From: an uncultured Methanoregula sp.
GTDB taxonomy: Archaea > Halobacteriota > Methanomicrobia > Methanomicrobiales > Methanospirillaceae
NCBI RefSeq assembly: GCF_963667735.1
Contig: NZ_OY763919.1
Span: 1,737,539-1,801,538 of the forward strand
Direction of reading: 5' to 3'
DNA: 64,000 bases
The notes under the pieces are model-generated. The model worked only from the letters and a program-made list of their open reading frames with translations, did not search any database and was not told the origin of the DNA. The position numbers were made by a program, and so were the translations under genes. Shown one piece after another: positions 28,541-36,981 of the stretch (position 1 is the first letter of the stretch; each line of letters begins with the position of its first letter).

Positions 28541-29005
28541 ATGACCAGTCATTCATTGTTATCAAAACCCTATATCCCGAATAATGTATTATCTGCAACC
28601 GAGACGGGCAGCAACAAACCTGCCCCGGTCTCTGTCCTGTATGTCGATGATGAACCGGAATTCCTGACCCTCTGTAAAATTTTTCTCGAACGTTCGGGGA
28701 ATTTTGTTGTGGATACCGCGATTTCGCCGACCGTAGCGTTAAAGATGATCCAGTCTTCGGACTATGATGTGATAGTATCAGATTATCAGATGCCGGAAAT
28801 GAACGGCATTGAGTTTTTTGCAGAAGTAGCAAAGACCCACGGGCATTTGCCCTTTGTTCTTTTCACGGGAAGAGACAGGACTGAAGTAACTTCCCCGTTG
28901 TCAGATGTCCTCGTGGATTTTTACCTCCAGAAGAGCGTACATGCCCGCGATATGTTTGTTGCATTGGCTCTGGTAATCAGGAAAGCAGCTGAAAAAAACA
29001 GGTGA
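28541..29005 (+). CDS. stand-alone receiver-domain protein
   Basis: 154 residues: an N-terminal extension of about 30 residues, then a receiver domain with acidic pair DDE (about 36-38), phosphoacceptor Asp81 (VIVSDYQMP) and Lys near QKSV. No output domain. Start 28541 is preferred because GGTG lies 5-8 nt upstream; an in-frame GTG lies at 28526. It follows cheW by 20 bp and probably receives phosphate from a histidine kinase of the cluster or from a CheA elsewhere. Confidence 0.87.
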   Translation: MTSHSLLSKPYIPNNVLSATETGSNKPAPVSVLYVDDEPEFLTLCKIFLERSGNFVVDTAISPTVALKMIQSSDYDVIVSDYQMPEMNGIEFFAEVAKTHGHLPFVLFTGRDRTEVTSPLSDVLVDFYLQKSVHARDMFVALALVIRKAAEKNR

Positions 29006-29009
29006 TGAA

Positions 29010-29180
29010 ATGACAAGAGAGACGAATCGTAACACAGGTAACAGCACAAGTTCCTTGAGCAGTCCGGTTTACCGGGATGGACTCCGGGCACAGATTGAAC
29101 TTCTCGATGAGATCTCACTGAAACTTGACGAGTATTTTATGCTGACACGGTTCAGAGAAAACGATAACGATCGCCGCTGA
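29010..29180 (+). CDS. small hypothetical protein, 56 residues
   Basis: Open frame beginning MTRETNRNTGNSTSSLSS and continuing with a helical segment LRAQIELLDEISLKLDEYFML, rich in Leu/Ile heptad spacing, ending RENDNDRR. A GGTGAT Shine-Dalgarno lies before the ATG and the start is 4 bp after the receiver-protein stop, which supports translation in the same operon. Helix spacing suggests a coiled coil or a short partner peptide. No family recognised. Confidence 0.5.
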   Translation: MTRETNRNTGNSTSSLSSPVYRDGLRAQIELLDEISLKLDEYFMLTRFRENDNDRR

Positions 29181-29581
29181 TGCTCGACGTTATGGGTATG
29201 AAATGAGGAAAAATTGCTGGCCCGGAGAGGAACAGAGAACCTGATGATCACCCTCTCCATCATCTTACACCGCCGGGCCGGCTCTTTGTCCGGTCTGAAA
29301 ACAGCAATACTAAACCTCCTCAGAGCAATGTACGTGTCAATGGGATCCTTGATTGTTACCGGGTTCAATGGCGGTTTCGTACAGGCCATAACGGGTATCC
29401 CGGATGGGACGAACAAACTTTTTCCATATCGCAGTATCCATCCCGCTGACCCCCATGAAGAGTATCCGTGCCCGGAGTCCGGACTCCGCAAGAGTAAAAC
29501 CGCGGCCTGAACTGGTAATAACTGGGATCATTTTCTGTGAATAAAACCCGTTTCCCGATTTGAACAGACTCCTGTATTTCT
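29181..29581. other. intergenic region before the histidine kinase
   Basis: About 400 bp with no gene I can support. Open frames on both strands (29214-29510 plus; 29337-29531 minus) lack a Shine-Dalgarno and family likeness. The A+T-rich stretch 29531-29580 probably holds the promoter of the kinase gene. Confidence 0.4.
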
Positions 29582-31480
29582 ATGATAAAACGCTGTATTG
29601 CATCTCTGAAACGGGCTGGAACATCTCCACGCGGGCAGGCAATTCTCGTGGCGGCACTTGTTTTTGCCATAATTTTATTTCCCCTCTGGTGGATGGGAAC
29701 CGGCTGGCTTTCCGGCCGGTTTATTGCCGATGAGAAAATCTCTGCGCAGCAATATCTTGTCACCGTCAAGGACAATTGCGAAAAAGCGCTTCGCCAGGAT
29801 TATAACATCCCCGCCCGGCTCTCCGGTTCCATGATGATGAATTCAACGCTGTTGGATTCACAAGAGGATTTTGTTACCTATTCCAGGCAATTTTCCTATG
29901 CAACGGAAGTCCGGCATATCTTACTCAAACCAAAGGGGAATGATGCATATGAATATTCGCCCGCTGCAGATGCTGCGACTCCCCAGACACAAAATGAGAC
30001 TGCCAATATAATGAGACTGGTCTATATCGGCGGGAATTACTGGGGATATGCTCTCATCACGATTGACCTTCCCCACCTTTTACAAAATGCCGATCCCCTG
30101 TCCGGAAAATCCGGTCTCGGTTTTATTGTCATGGACCAGAATGGACAGGTGCTCACCGGCGATCCCACGGTGCTGGATCAGGATCCGGTTTTTGCGGATC
30201 TCATTATTCCCCCGGATCGTACATGGAAGATGGGTGCAGTTGTTTATGGAGGATGGGAGTCTGCGCTGGAACCCAAACTCACCCGGCTGCGGTATCTGGG
30301 CTTTTTGATTATCGTGCTTATCACCCTCCTTATCGGTCTTATAACATATCGCCACGTATCTATGGGCAATCAGATTAGGGAGCGGGAAGCGTCTTTGCTG
30401 GAATCAAACGCTCACCTGCGGCGGGAAATTGAGGCGCATAGGGAAGCAGAAAAAGCCCTCAAAATAAGTAAAAAGAAATATTTCACCCTCTTCAACAGCG
30501 CCAATGATGCGGTTGTTCTCTGCGCACGAGGGGAAGATCCCCTCTGCTATCCGGTGATCGAGGTCAATGATGGTACGAGCCGGATCATGGGATATTCGCG
30601 GGACTTCCTCCTCTCTTGTAATCTCTTTGATAATGTCCTGCCCGGTTCCCGGGAGCGCATACCCCGGATATTCGAAGAGATAGACCGGAACCATCATGCG
30701 ACATTTGAAATGGATTATCTGGCCTGTGACGGAAGAACCCTCCCACTTGAGATGAACAGCCACCTGTTCACCCTTGAGGGAAATACCGTTCTTTTGACCG
30801 TGGCAAGGGATGTATCCGCACGAAAGAAAACTGAAGACGACCTCCGGCAGTCGGTTGCGGAAAAGGATGTACTGCTAAAAGAGGTTCATCACCGGGTGAA
30901 GAACAATCTCCAGGTGATCTCAAGCCTGATCGATCTCCAGGCCGGCGCTCTGAGCGATCCTGATGTACAGAATCATTTCCGCGAATGCCAGGATCGGATC
31001 CGGTCCATAGCGCTCGTGCACGAGAACCTGTACCAGTCCAAGACTTTTTCCACGATAAAGGCAGAGGATTATATAAAGATGCTTGTTGATCGGCTTGTCC
31101 CGTCCTGCAGCGCGTTACCGGGTGTTAATGTCTGTTATGACATTGACGATATCGATATAGACCTGGATACCGCCATTCCCTGTGGACTGATAATCAACGA
31201 ACTGGTGACGAATGCTCTCAAACATGCCTTCACCGGCAGGGACCGGGGGATTATCCGGATCTGCCTGAAACAGGCACCGGATGATATGCTCACCCTGATT
31301 GTCGAAGATGATGGCAAAGGTTTTCCGGAATCGGTCAATTTCCAGGAGACCGAGTCATTCGGGCTCCAGATCGTGACAGCTCTCTCCTGCCAGCTGGATG
31401 CAGACCTGTCCATGACGGGCGGGAACGGGACCCGGATAACCCTCAGGTTCTCAAAAATACGCGGAAAAACAGGGGTCTGA
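29582..31480 (+). CDS. membrane histidine kinase (sensor-PAS-HisKA_2-HATPase)
   Basis: 632 residues. Membrane helix near residues 20-42 (AILVAALVFAIILFPLWW), an extracytoplasmic sensor of about 190 residues, a second helix near 240-260 (LGFLIIVLITLLIGLITY), a PAS domain (about 300-410), then HisKA_2 with intact EVHHRVKNNLQ and N-box NELVTNALKHAF, and G1 box EDDGKGFPES. It contrasts with the degenerate kinase module of the protein encoded at 23.9-25.5 kb. It pairs with the following receiver gene 4 bp downstream. Confidence 0.92.
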   Translation: MIKRCIASLKRAGTSPRGQAILVAALVFAIILFPLWWMGTGWLSGRFIADEKISAQQYLVTVKDNCEKALRQDYNIPARLSGSMMMNSTLLDSQEDFVTYSRQFSYATEVRHILLKPKGNDAYEYSPAADAATPQTQNETANIMRLVYIGGNYWGYALITIDLPHLLQNADPLSGKSGLGFIVMDQNGQVLTGDPTVLDQDPVFADLIIPPDRTWKMGAVVYGGWESALEPKLTRLRYLGFLIIVLITLLIGLITYRHVSMGNQIREREASLLESNAHLRREIEAHREAEKALKISKKKYFTLFNSANDAVVLCARGEDPLCYPVIEVNDGTSRIMGYSRDFLLSCNLFDNVLPGSRERIPRIFEEIDRNHHATFEMDYLACDGRTLPLEMNSHLFTLEGNTVLLTVARDVSARKKTEDDLRQSVAEKDVLLKEVHHRVKNNLQVISSLIDLQAGALSDPDVQNHFRECQDRIRSIALVHENLYQSKTFSTIKAEDYIKMLVDRLVPSCSALPGVNVCYDIDDIDIDLDTAIPCGLIINELVTNALKHAFTGRDRGIIRICLKQAPDDMLTLIVEDDGKGFPESVNFQETESFGLQIVTALSCQLDADLSMTGGNGTRITLRFSKIRGKTGV

Positions 31481-31484
31481 AACC

Positions 31485-31883
31485 ATGACGAACATTTCCC
31501 TCTTGATCGTAGAAGATGAAGCAATCGTGGCAAAATGGATACAGAAATATCTTGTCGCTTCCGGGTATACGGTAATCGGTTCCGTTGCAACCGGCGCTGA
31601 AGCGCTCGAACTGGCTGCAAGTCACCACCCGGACATCATTCTGCTGGATATCCGGCTCAAAGGTCCCCTGGATGGGATCGAAGTTTCCCGTACTGTCCGC
31701 GACCGTCTCGGAATTCCCGTCATATTCGTAACGGCATTTGCTGATAATGACACGATCGAGCGTGCGAAGGAGACGGGTCCTTACGGGTATCTCATCAAAC
31801 CCTTCGATGGGAAATCCCTCTTTTCTGTTGTGGAATCAGCCCGGTTGCGTATCGAGCGGGAAAGAAACGGTGAGATGGAATGA
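31485..31883 (+). CDS. single-domain response regulator
   Basis: 132-residue receiver with acidic pocket EDE (10-12), phosphoacceptor Asp55 (LLDIRLKG) and a Lys in YLIKPFDG. It lies 4 bp after the membrane histidine kinase, so the two form a two-component pair. There is no output domain, so action is probably by protein contact. Confidence 0.9.
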   Translation: MTNISLLIVEDEAIVAKWIQKYLVASGYTVIGSVATGAEALELAASHHPDIILLDIRLKGPLDGIEVSRTVRDRLGIPVIFVTAFADNDTIERAKETGPYGYLIKPFDGKSLFSVVESARLRIERERNGEME

Positions 31884-31933
31884 TCCCCGGCTGAGCCAAC
31901 TCCCGGCCCTTTAAGGAATCAGTCCCGTGCAGT

Positions 31934-32030
31934 AGTCTCCGATGGAGATTTCAATCCGGAGGAACGCCCTGCGAAATACCCTTGCGAAGATCCCTTCCCC
32001 AAACCCTCATTCTCCGATGGAGAACGGGAC
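31934..32030. repeat. dispersed element, copy 2
   Basis: Begins with palindrome TCTCC-GAT-GGAGA (31936-31948) and ends with TTCTCC-GAT-GGAGAA (32010-32024). The middle has CCCTGCGAAATACCC and CCCCAAACCCTCATTCTCC, matching copy 1 at 23188-23298. It fills the gap between convergent genes. Confidence 0.6.
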
Positions 32031-32071
32031 CGGTGTCTGCCCCTGGGGAGATGTCCAGCTATGAATCTTCC

Positions 32072-33166
32072 CTAATTCCACCTCGTCTTCTGGATCTCCT
32101 TTCCGAGTTTCGCGATTCCTTTCCAGCGTTTCCTCTCGGACCGGACGAGACCGATCTCCGCTTTGTCCTGCTCGAACGCAAGTTCCCGCACGAGCCGATG
32201 GAAACTTTCCAGCCGGGACGCTGAGAGGATGCCGGCCTTCACGGCCTCCTGCACGGCACAGCCCGGCTCCAGTTCGTGCCGGCAGTCCGAGAACCTGCAG
32301 CCCGCCGCCAGCTCCCGGATATCGGAAAACGTGTCGCCAATGCCGGCCGAAGCGGTACCGATGCCCACTTCCCGGATCCCGGGATTATCGATCATGAGCG
32401 CACCGCCCTCCAGGACAAAGAGCTGGCGCACAGTCGTTGTATGCCGGCCTTTCCCGTCATCCTCCCGGATGCCTGAGATCTTCTGCATCTCCTGGCCGAG
32501 GAGCCGGTTGATCAGGGTGGACTTGCCAACCCCCGATGAACCGATCAGCACGATCGTTCTGCCTGGCCCGAGGTACGGGTCAAGCAGGCCGATCCCCTCG
32601 CCGTTCATCGCACTGATGAGAATAACCGGGATGCCGGAGGAGACCGGCACAATCTCCCTGGTGAGCGAGGCGGGATCCTCCGCGAGATCGGATTTGTTGA
32701 TGACGATCACCGGCCGGGCGCCGGATGCGTGGGCAATCGAAAGGTACCTCTCGATCCTGCGGGCGTTCAGGTCAGGACCGGCAGCGGTCACGATAAAGAC
32801 CGTGTCTATATTTGCTGCAATGACCTGATCCGTTCCTTCCCGCCCGGCAGCTCCCCGCGTGAACACCGTCTTTTGCGGAAGGATTGCAACGATTGTTATG
32901 GATCCGGCTTCCGGCTGGTGAAGCAGCACGACAAAATCCCCCACGGCTGGAAAACGTCCGAGTTTTTTTAAGGCTCCGGAGATCCCGGCAATGACCGGTC
33001 CGCTTCCGGTAAAAACTTCCCAGACGGTCTTCTGCCTGCACGCAACGCGACCGGGAATGTACGGGTGTGAAAATTTTCTGAATGCTTCCTTGTGTTCTTC
33101 TGTCCAGCCGAGCTGTTCCAGGGTATAAGGATGCGCTTCTTTGCATCCGGGAATGGGTGGGTTCAT
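32072..33166 (-). CDS. rsgA: RsgA-family circularly permuted GTPase
   Basis: 364 residues. An OB-fold N-terminal region is followed by a GTPase with permuted motif order: G4 NKSD first, then G1 GSSGVGKST and G3 DNPG. A C-terminal zinc motif (CRFSDCRHELEPGC) completes the family. RsgA helps maturation of the small ribosomal subunit in bacteria, where it is usually found; its presence in an archaeon suggests lateral origin (inference). It stands alone and converges on the two-component genes. Confidence 0.92.
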   Translation of the reverse strand: MNPPIPGCKEAHPYTLEQLGWTEEHKEAFRKFSHPYIPGRVACRQKTVWEVFTGSGPVIAGISGALKKLGRFPAVGDFVVLLHQPEAGSITIVAILPQKTVFTRGAAGREGTDQVIAANIDTVFIVTAAGPDLNARRIERYLSIAHASGARPVIVINKSDLAEDPASLTREIVPVSSGIPVILISAMNGEGIGLLDPYLGPGRTIVLIGSSGVGKSTLINRLLGQEMQKISGIREDDGKGRHTTTVRQLFVLEGGALMIDNPGIREVGIGTASAGIGDTFSDIRELAAGCRFSDCRHELEPGCAVQEAVKAGILSASRLESFHRLVRELAFEQDKAEIGLVRSERKRWKGIAKLGKEIQKTRWN

Positions 33167-33321
33167 AAAAAAACCTGAACTTTTGTGATGACAGGTATTT
33201 TTTTGCGGACCAAGTGCTTTGTGGTCACGTTCTCCTGATGCGGTTCAGGGTTTATGAAGCCCCCTGCAGTACGGTCAGTGGCGATCCAGCGGTCTGTTCA
33301 AAAAAAAGATCGAAATGAAAA

Positions 33322-33675
33322 TTATTTCCCGGTTCCTTTCTCGTATGCGATAATGGCTGCGATCTCATCCTGCAGCAGTGGAATTTTGTTGACAATAATG
33401 TCCCAGAGAATTTCCAGGTCAATACCAAAATATCCGTGGATGAGCGCGTCACGGAACCCTGCAATCGATTTCCAGTCTGTTTTGGGATACCGCGATTTTA
33501 AGTCTCCGTTCAGGTTTTTCGTTGCCTCTCCGATGATCTCAAAGTTCCGCACAACTGCATCGATACGCATCTGATCGTTTTTGAACTCGTCAAATGGCAT
33601 CGTGCCGACATAGGACCGGATATTTGCTGCAGCTTCGGAAATATCGTGGAGGTACAGCAACTCGGATCTAGGCAT
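33322..33675 (-). CDS. hepT: HepT-type HEPN toxin
   Basis: 117-residue HEPN protein (DUF86). The active motif RDALIHGYFG contains R-x4-H followed by Tyr, as in HepT RNases. Helical throughout, with NFEIIGEATKNL typical of the family. It follows mntA, overlapping it by 8 bp. In characterised pairs the toxin is silenced when MntA adds AMP to the Tyr of this motif, and Tyr is retained here. Confidence 0.92.
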   Translation of the reverse strand: MPRSELLYLHDISEAAANIRSYVGTMPFDEFKNDQMRIDAVVRNFEIIGEATKNLNGDLKSRYPKTDWKSIAGFRDALIHGYFGIDLEILWDIIVNKIPLLQDEIAAIIAYEKGTGK

Positions 33676-33952
33676 ACACGACTTCCTGCAGGATAGGGTC
33701 GCGGATGAGCGGCTTGAGTGCGGCGTCCGTTACCAGATCGACTTTTCTTTGGAAGAGATCTTCAAGATAGTATTTCGTCCCCATGAAGTTGTCGAACGTC
33801 TTCTTCCCGTCACGGAACGTAACAAGGATGTCGATATCACTTTCCGGCCGTTCCTCTCCGCGTGCGAATGATCCGAAAATCCCGATCTTCGCAACGCAGA
33901 ACCGCAGTTTTAATTCCGGTTCATGCTCGCGAAGGAGCGTGAGTGCATCCAT
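33668..33952 (-). CDS. mntA: MntA-type nucleotidyltransferase antitoxin
   Basis: 94-residue minimal nucleotidyltransferase with GSFARGEERPESDIDILV (GSxxR and DxD catalytic pair) at about residues 27-44. This is the antitoxin half of the HEPN-MNT module and would AMPylate the HepT Tyr. Gene order (mntA then hepT, 8-bp overlap) is the usual one. An upstream dyad (34122-34140) may be part of its control region. Confidence 0.92.
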   Translation of the reverse strand: MDALTLLREHEPELKLRFCVAKIGIFGSFARGEERPESDIDILVTFRDGKKTFDNFMGTKYYLEDLFQRKVDLVTDAALKPLIRDPILQEVVYA

Positions 33953-34121
33953 AGGTCTCTGTATGTGTGTTGTTGGCGTGTTCTGAATATTAATCCATTG
34001 ACGGTGAGGATATTCTTTTTACAATTCCGGGCAGACGCGGATAGTTTGGTTACGTCCCTGCCCGAGCAAAAAGAGTGCTGTGAACGAAGTCTTATTCTAT
34101 TAATGGACGAGCAGCGCTTAA

Positions 34122-34161
34122 TGAATACAAAATGTATTCAATTGAGTAAAAAATGTATTCA
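34122..34161. promoter_or_regulatory. TGTATTCA repeat cluster upstream of mntA-hepT
   Basis: TGAATACA-AAA-TGTATTCA (34122-34140) is a perfect 8-bp dyad, and TGTATTCA recurs at 34154-34161, 21 bp downstream. The 8-mer occurs three times counting both strands. It lies 170-210 bp upstream of mntA and just after the 3' end of the anion permease gene. It may be an operator or a 3' processing signal. Confidence 0.4.
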
Positions 34162-34201
34162 TTTGGGGGAATGCCCCTACCTTTCGATCCGGGAGACCAG
34201 C

Positions 34202-35455
34202 TTACCCCACCACCGCCAGCCATCCCCAGTACACCAGCACCTGCAGCACGGTCAGCGGGAGCCCGACTTTCATGAATTCAAAAAATGTCAGGGTTGCTCC
34301 CTGCTTCTCCGCGTTCTGGATGATGATCACGTTGCTTGCAGCCCCGAGGATCGTGAGGTTGCCGGCAATCGTGCTCCCGGCTGCAAGCGCCATGAGCTGG
34401 GCTGTTGTTCCTCCAGCCTGCAGAACAAGCGGCTGGAAGAGTGCAACGAACGGGACATTGGAGATGAACTGGCTGATGACGATGCTGGTGCCGAGCAGTG
34501 CCGGGATGGAAGAGAGCATCCCTCCGCTCACCAGGGACTGGAAGATGCCGGTCTCCCAGACACTTGCCATCAGGACGAACATGGCTGCAAAGAAGACAAG
34601 CGTGCACCAATCGATGGCTTTGATGATGGCAAACCGTTTCTCCGAGAAGATCAGCACGGGCAGGGCGGCACAAATCGCGATGAGCGGCAGGGTCACGAGC
34701 ATGGACCCGGTGAAGAACGAAGCAAGGATATTGGCAAGCGCGAGCAGCAGGACAATGGCAAGCGATACTTTGGCAAGCAGAGCCAACCGGCGATCCGAGG
34801 CTGGGGCAGGTTCTTTTTCATACTCCCGGGGCAGGAACTCTTCGCGGTAGAACCAGCGCAGCACTGCATACGCGATACCGAGACAGATGAGCGTTGGTAT
34901 GGCCAGGTAGATCGCGAACGTGACAAAGGGCGAGGCCATGCCGGAGTTGATGGCAACAAGCAGGTTCTGCGGGTTGCCGATCGGGCTCATCACGCTGCCG
35001 GTGGTGATCGCGAAAGCCAGCGCGAGCAGGAGCAGTTTTTTTGAGATGTGACGGCCCGCGGCCAGGGCCAGGACCAGCGGGGTTCCGATGACGGCGAGCG
35101 TATCGTTCATCAGGAGCGCCGAGAGAAGACCCATACCGAAGAGGATGCCCAGGACAACCTGATCCGGATTGTGTGCCCGGGCAAAGAACCGGTGGGCAAG
35201 ACCGGAGAGGTACCCGCTCGACACGAGCGCCTCCCCGACAACGAACATGCCGAAGAGGAAGAGCAGTACGTCAATATCGATTGCGTGAAGCGCGTCAGGC
35301 AGTGCGATCTGCCCGGTGATGAGGACCGCAACGGCTCCGCCAAGCATGATCTGCCAGATCTTCAGCTTGAACCTGCCCACCTGCCGTATTGCGATCAGGA
35401 TGAATACCAATGCCAGGATGACGACTGCGAGGTACGTATTTTTAGTATTCAGCAT
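34202..35455 (-). CDS. ArsB/NhaD-superfamily anion permease
   Basis: 417-residue membrane protein with about 11 helices from the ion transporter (ArsB/CitM/SLC13-like) superfamily. The duplicated hairpin motifs are visible: LLSALLMNDTLAVIGTPLVL and SPIGNPQNLLVA in the first half and SNVPFVALFQPLV with LTILGAASNVIIIQNAEKQG in the second. Substrate cannot be told (arsenite, sulfate, dicarboxylate or Na+/H+). It stands alone, reading toward mntA-hepT. No ars genes are adjacent. Confidence 0.85.
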   Translation of the reverse strand: MLNTKNTYLAVVILALVFILIAIRQVGRFKLKIWQIMLGGAVAVLITGQIALPDALHAIDIDVLLFLFGMFVVGEALVSSGYLSGLAHRFFARAHNPDQVVLGILFGMGLLSALLMNDTLAVIGTPLVLALAAGRHISKKLLLLALAFAITTGSVMSPIGNPQNLLVAINSGMASPFVTFAIYLAIPTLICLGIAYAVLRWFYREEFLPREYEKEPAPASDRRLALLAKVSLAIVLLLALANILASFFTGSMLVTLPLIAICAALPVLIFSEKRFAIIKAIDWCTLVFFAAMFVLMASVWETGIFQSLVSGGMLSSIPALLGTSIVISQFISNVPFVALFQPLVLQAGGTTAQLMALAAGSTIAGNLTILGAASNVIIIQNAEKQGATLTFFEFMKVGLPLTVLQVLVYWGWLAVVG

Positions 35456-35569
35456 ACCGGGAGATGAGGATTGGGTTCTCCCTCATCCCGTGAATCAGGA
35501 GTGATCCGATCCTCCGTGAGTCAGACTGTTACCATAACTCTCAAATATTCAGCCGGTGGAATTGTTCAT

Positions 35570-36079
35570 ATGAAGAGAATATTCCTGTATATCGCAGCAG
35601 CACTCATCATAGCAGTACTCTTTTCCGCGGGATGTACATCCCCGGCAGCGCCCGCACCGGCTCCAACCACGGTCGCGACACCGGTTGTTACCGATGCGAC
35701 ACAAGAACCGACCGTAGTTGCAACAACTGCACCCGTTGTTGCAAAAACCACCAGTTCCCTGGTGCCCCAGCCTACGGATGTTGTTCCCGAGATCCAGCAG
35801 GTGACTGTCAGCATCGAGAAGGCCGGAACCTACTCAACAACCATCATGACCTCCCTCAATGGCGGCAAAGGACTCATGTCCGTATCCAAAATGGATGTCA
35901 AGGTAACCCACCCGGACGGATCCGTTGTCACGGGCAGCATTGACAAGCCCCGCATGGGATCCATTGTGGAGCTCGAAGGCACGAAAGGAAGCGACCGGGC
36001 CGAAGTGACCCTGACGATGACCTCCGGCAATGTGTACAAGGTCATCGACCAGCTTGTACCCTACAAGACCCGGAGTTAA
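35570..36079 (+). CDS. small lipoprotein
   Basis: 169 residues. Signal peptide with lipobox FSAGC (Cys22 would be lipid-modified), then a Pro/Thr/Ala-rich linker of about 60 residues and a beta-rich domain (VTVSIEKAGTYSTTIMTSLNGG, DVKVTHPDGSVVTGSI). Start 35570 has GGTGGA about 9 nt upstream and gives the signal sequence; the frame extends upstream to 35471 without a signal. Likely anchored at the outer face of the membrane. Function unknown. Confidence 0.82.
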   Translation: MKRIFLYIAAALIIAVLFSAGCTSPAAPAPAPTTVATPVVTDATQEPTVVATTAPVVAKTTSSLVPQPTDVVPEIQQVTVSIEKAGTYSTTIMTSLNGGKGLMSVSKMDVKVTHPDGSVVTGSIDKPRMGSIVELEGTKGSDRAEVTLTMTSGNVYKVIDQLVPYKTRS

Positions 36080-36080
36080 C

Positions 36081-36104
36081 CGGGAATAATCCCCGTCTTT
36101 TTTT
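36081..36104 (+). terminator. terminator after the lipoprotein gene
   Basis: CGGGA-ATAA-TCCC(C)G hairpin followed by a run of T residues (36098-36104), 2 bp after the stop codon. Confidence 0.6.
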
Positions 36105-36173
36105 ACAAAAAAAATTTATCAAAAAAGAATGCCGCTTCCGGCATGAACGGCCATTGCCCGAATCTCCCGACAG

Positions 36174-36857
36174 TTATTCCATATGCCGGACTTTCCAGTG
36201 CAGGAGAATCCCCATATCCATCCGGTGGACTTCGATGAGATCGAGACGGCAGAATTCCGTCTCCTTTACCATGCCCGGCCCGTCTGCAAGGGTCGGGGCA
36301 TCCTTTCCCCCGATGACGATATTGCCGATATATGTATAGATCTCATCAACAAGGCCGGCTGAGATCAGGCCGGCGAGAAGGGTTCCGCCTCCCTCCACCA
36401 TCAGGCGCCGGATTCCCATGGCACCCAGCTGTTCCATGAGCTCTTTGAGATCGACTTCAGTCTCCCCGCTTTCCAGGATTGTTGCATAGGGTTTCAGTTC
36501 AGCTACCCGTTTGTCATCGGCCTGCTTCGAGACCGCTATCACCCGTTTCCCCGGGCCTTTGTTCAGGATTGATGCGGCAATGGGAGTCCTTGCCCTGCTG
36601 TCCACAACAATCCGGACCGGGTGCTCATCCGTACCCCGGTCCGTCCTGAACCTGCGGCATTCCTCTGATTTTACCGTGAGCGAGGGATCGTCGGCAAGTA
36701 CGGTGCCGATCCCCACCATGACCGCATCGCACCCGGCCTTGAGCCGGTCAACCCGGGCAAAATCCTGGGTCCCGGAGATCTTTACCTGCCGGCGTTCACG
36801 GGTCGAGATCTTTCCGTCGGCGCTCATCGCTGCGTTGATTACCACATACGGCCGCAT
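36174..36857 (-). CDS. archaeal RibD-type pyrimidinone phosphate reductase
   Basis: 227-residue dihydrofolate-reductase-like enzyme, 2,5-diamino-6-ribosylamino-4(3H)-pyrimidinone 5'-phosphate reductase of riboflavin/F420 precursor biosynthesis. Motifs: NAAMSADGKIST at the N-terminus, CDAVMVGIGTVLADDPSL (substrate loop) and VEGGGTLLAGLI (NADPH binding) near the C-terminus. Length and single-domain form match the archaeal type, which reduces before deaminating. It converges with the lipoprotein gene and is divergent from the kinase gene. Confidence 0.92.
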   Translation of the reverse strand: MRPYVVINAAMSADGKISTRERRQVKISGTQDFARVDRLKAGCDAVMVGIGTVLADDPSLTVKSEECRRFRTDRGTDEHPVRIVVDSRARTPIAASILNKGPGKRVIAVSKQADDKRVAELKPYATILESGETEVDLKELMEQLGAMGIRRLMVEGGGTLLAGLISAGLVDEIYTYIGNIVIGGKDAPTLADGPGMVKETEFCRLDLIEVHRMDMGILLHWKVRHME

Positions 36858-36981
36858 CCGGTACCGGGTTGCCCTCCCTGTTATATCAAATCACTGATCT
36901 GCAGGCTTTTCCCATCCTGGTATATCCCTCTGGCAGACCCGGTGGTTTTTATAGTCAGTCTCCTAATACAATGAATATCGT

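Noticed and set aside
23188-32030. possible CRISPR array from repeated TCTCCGAyGGAGA dyads
   Set aside because: Copies are not evenly spaced, there are no unique spacers of constant length and no cas genes nearby.
33923-35044. 373-codon open frame on + opposite the anion permease
   Set aside because: Antisense shadow; Cys/His/Gln-rich translation without domain and crossing a non-coding region.
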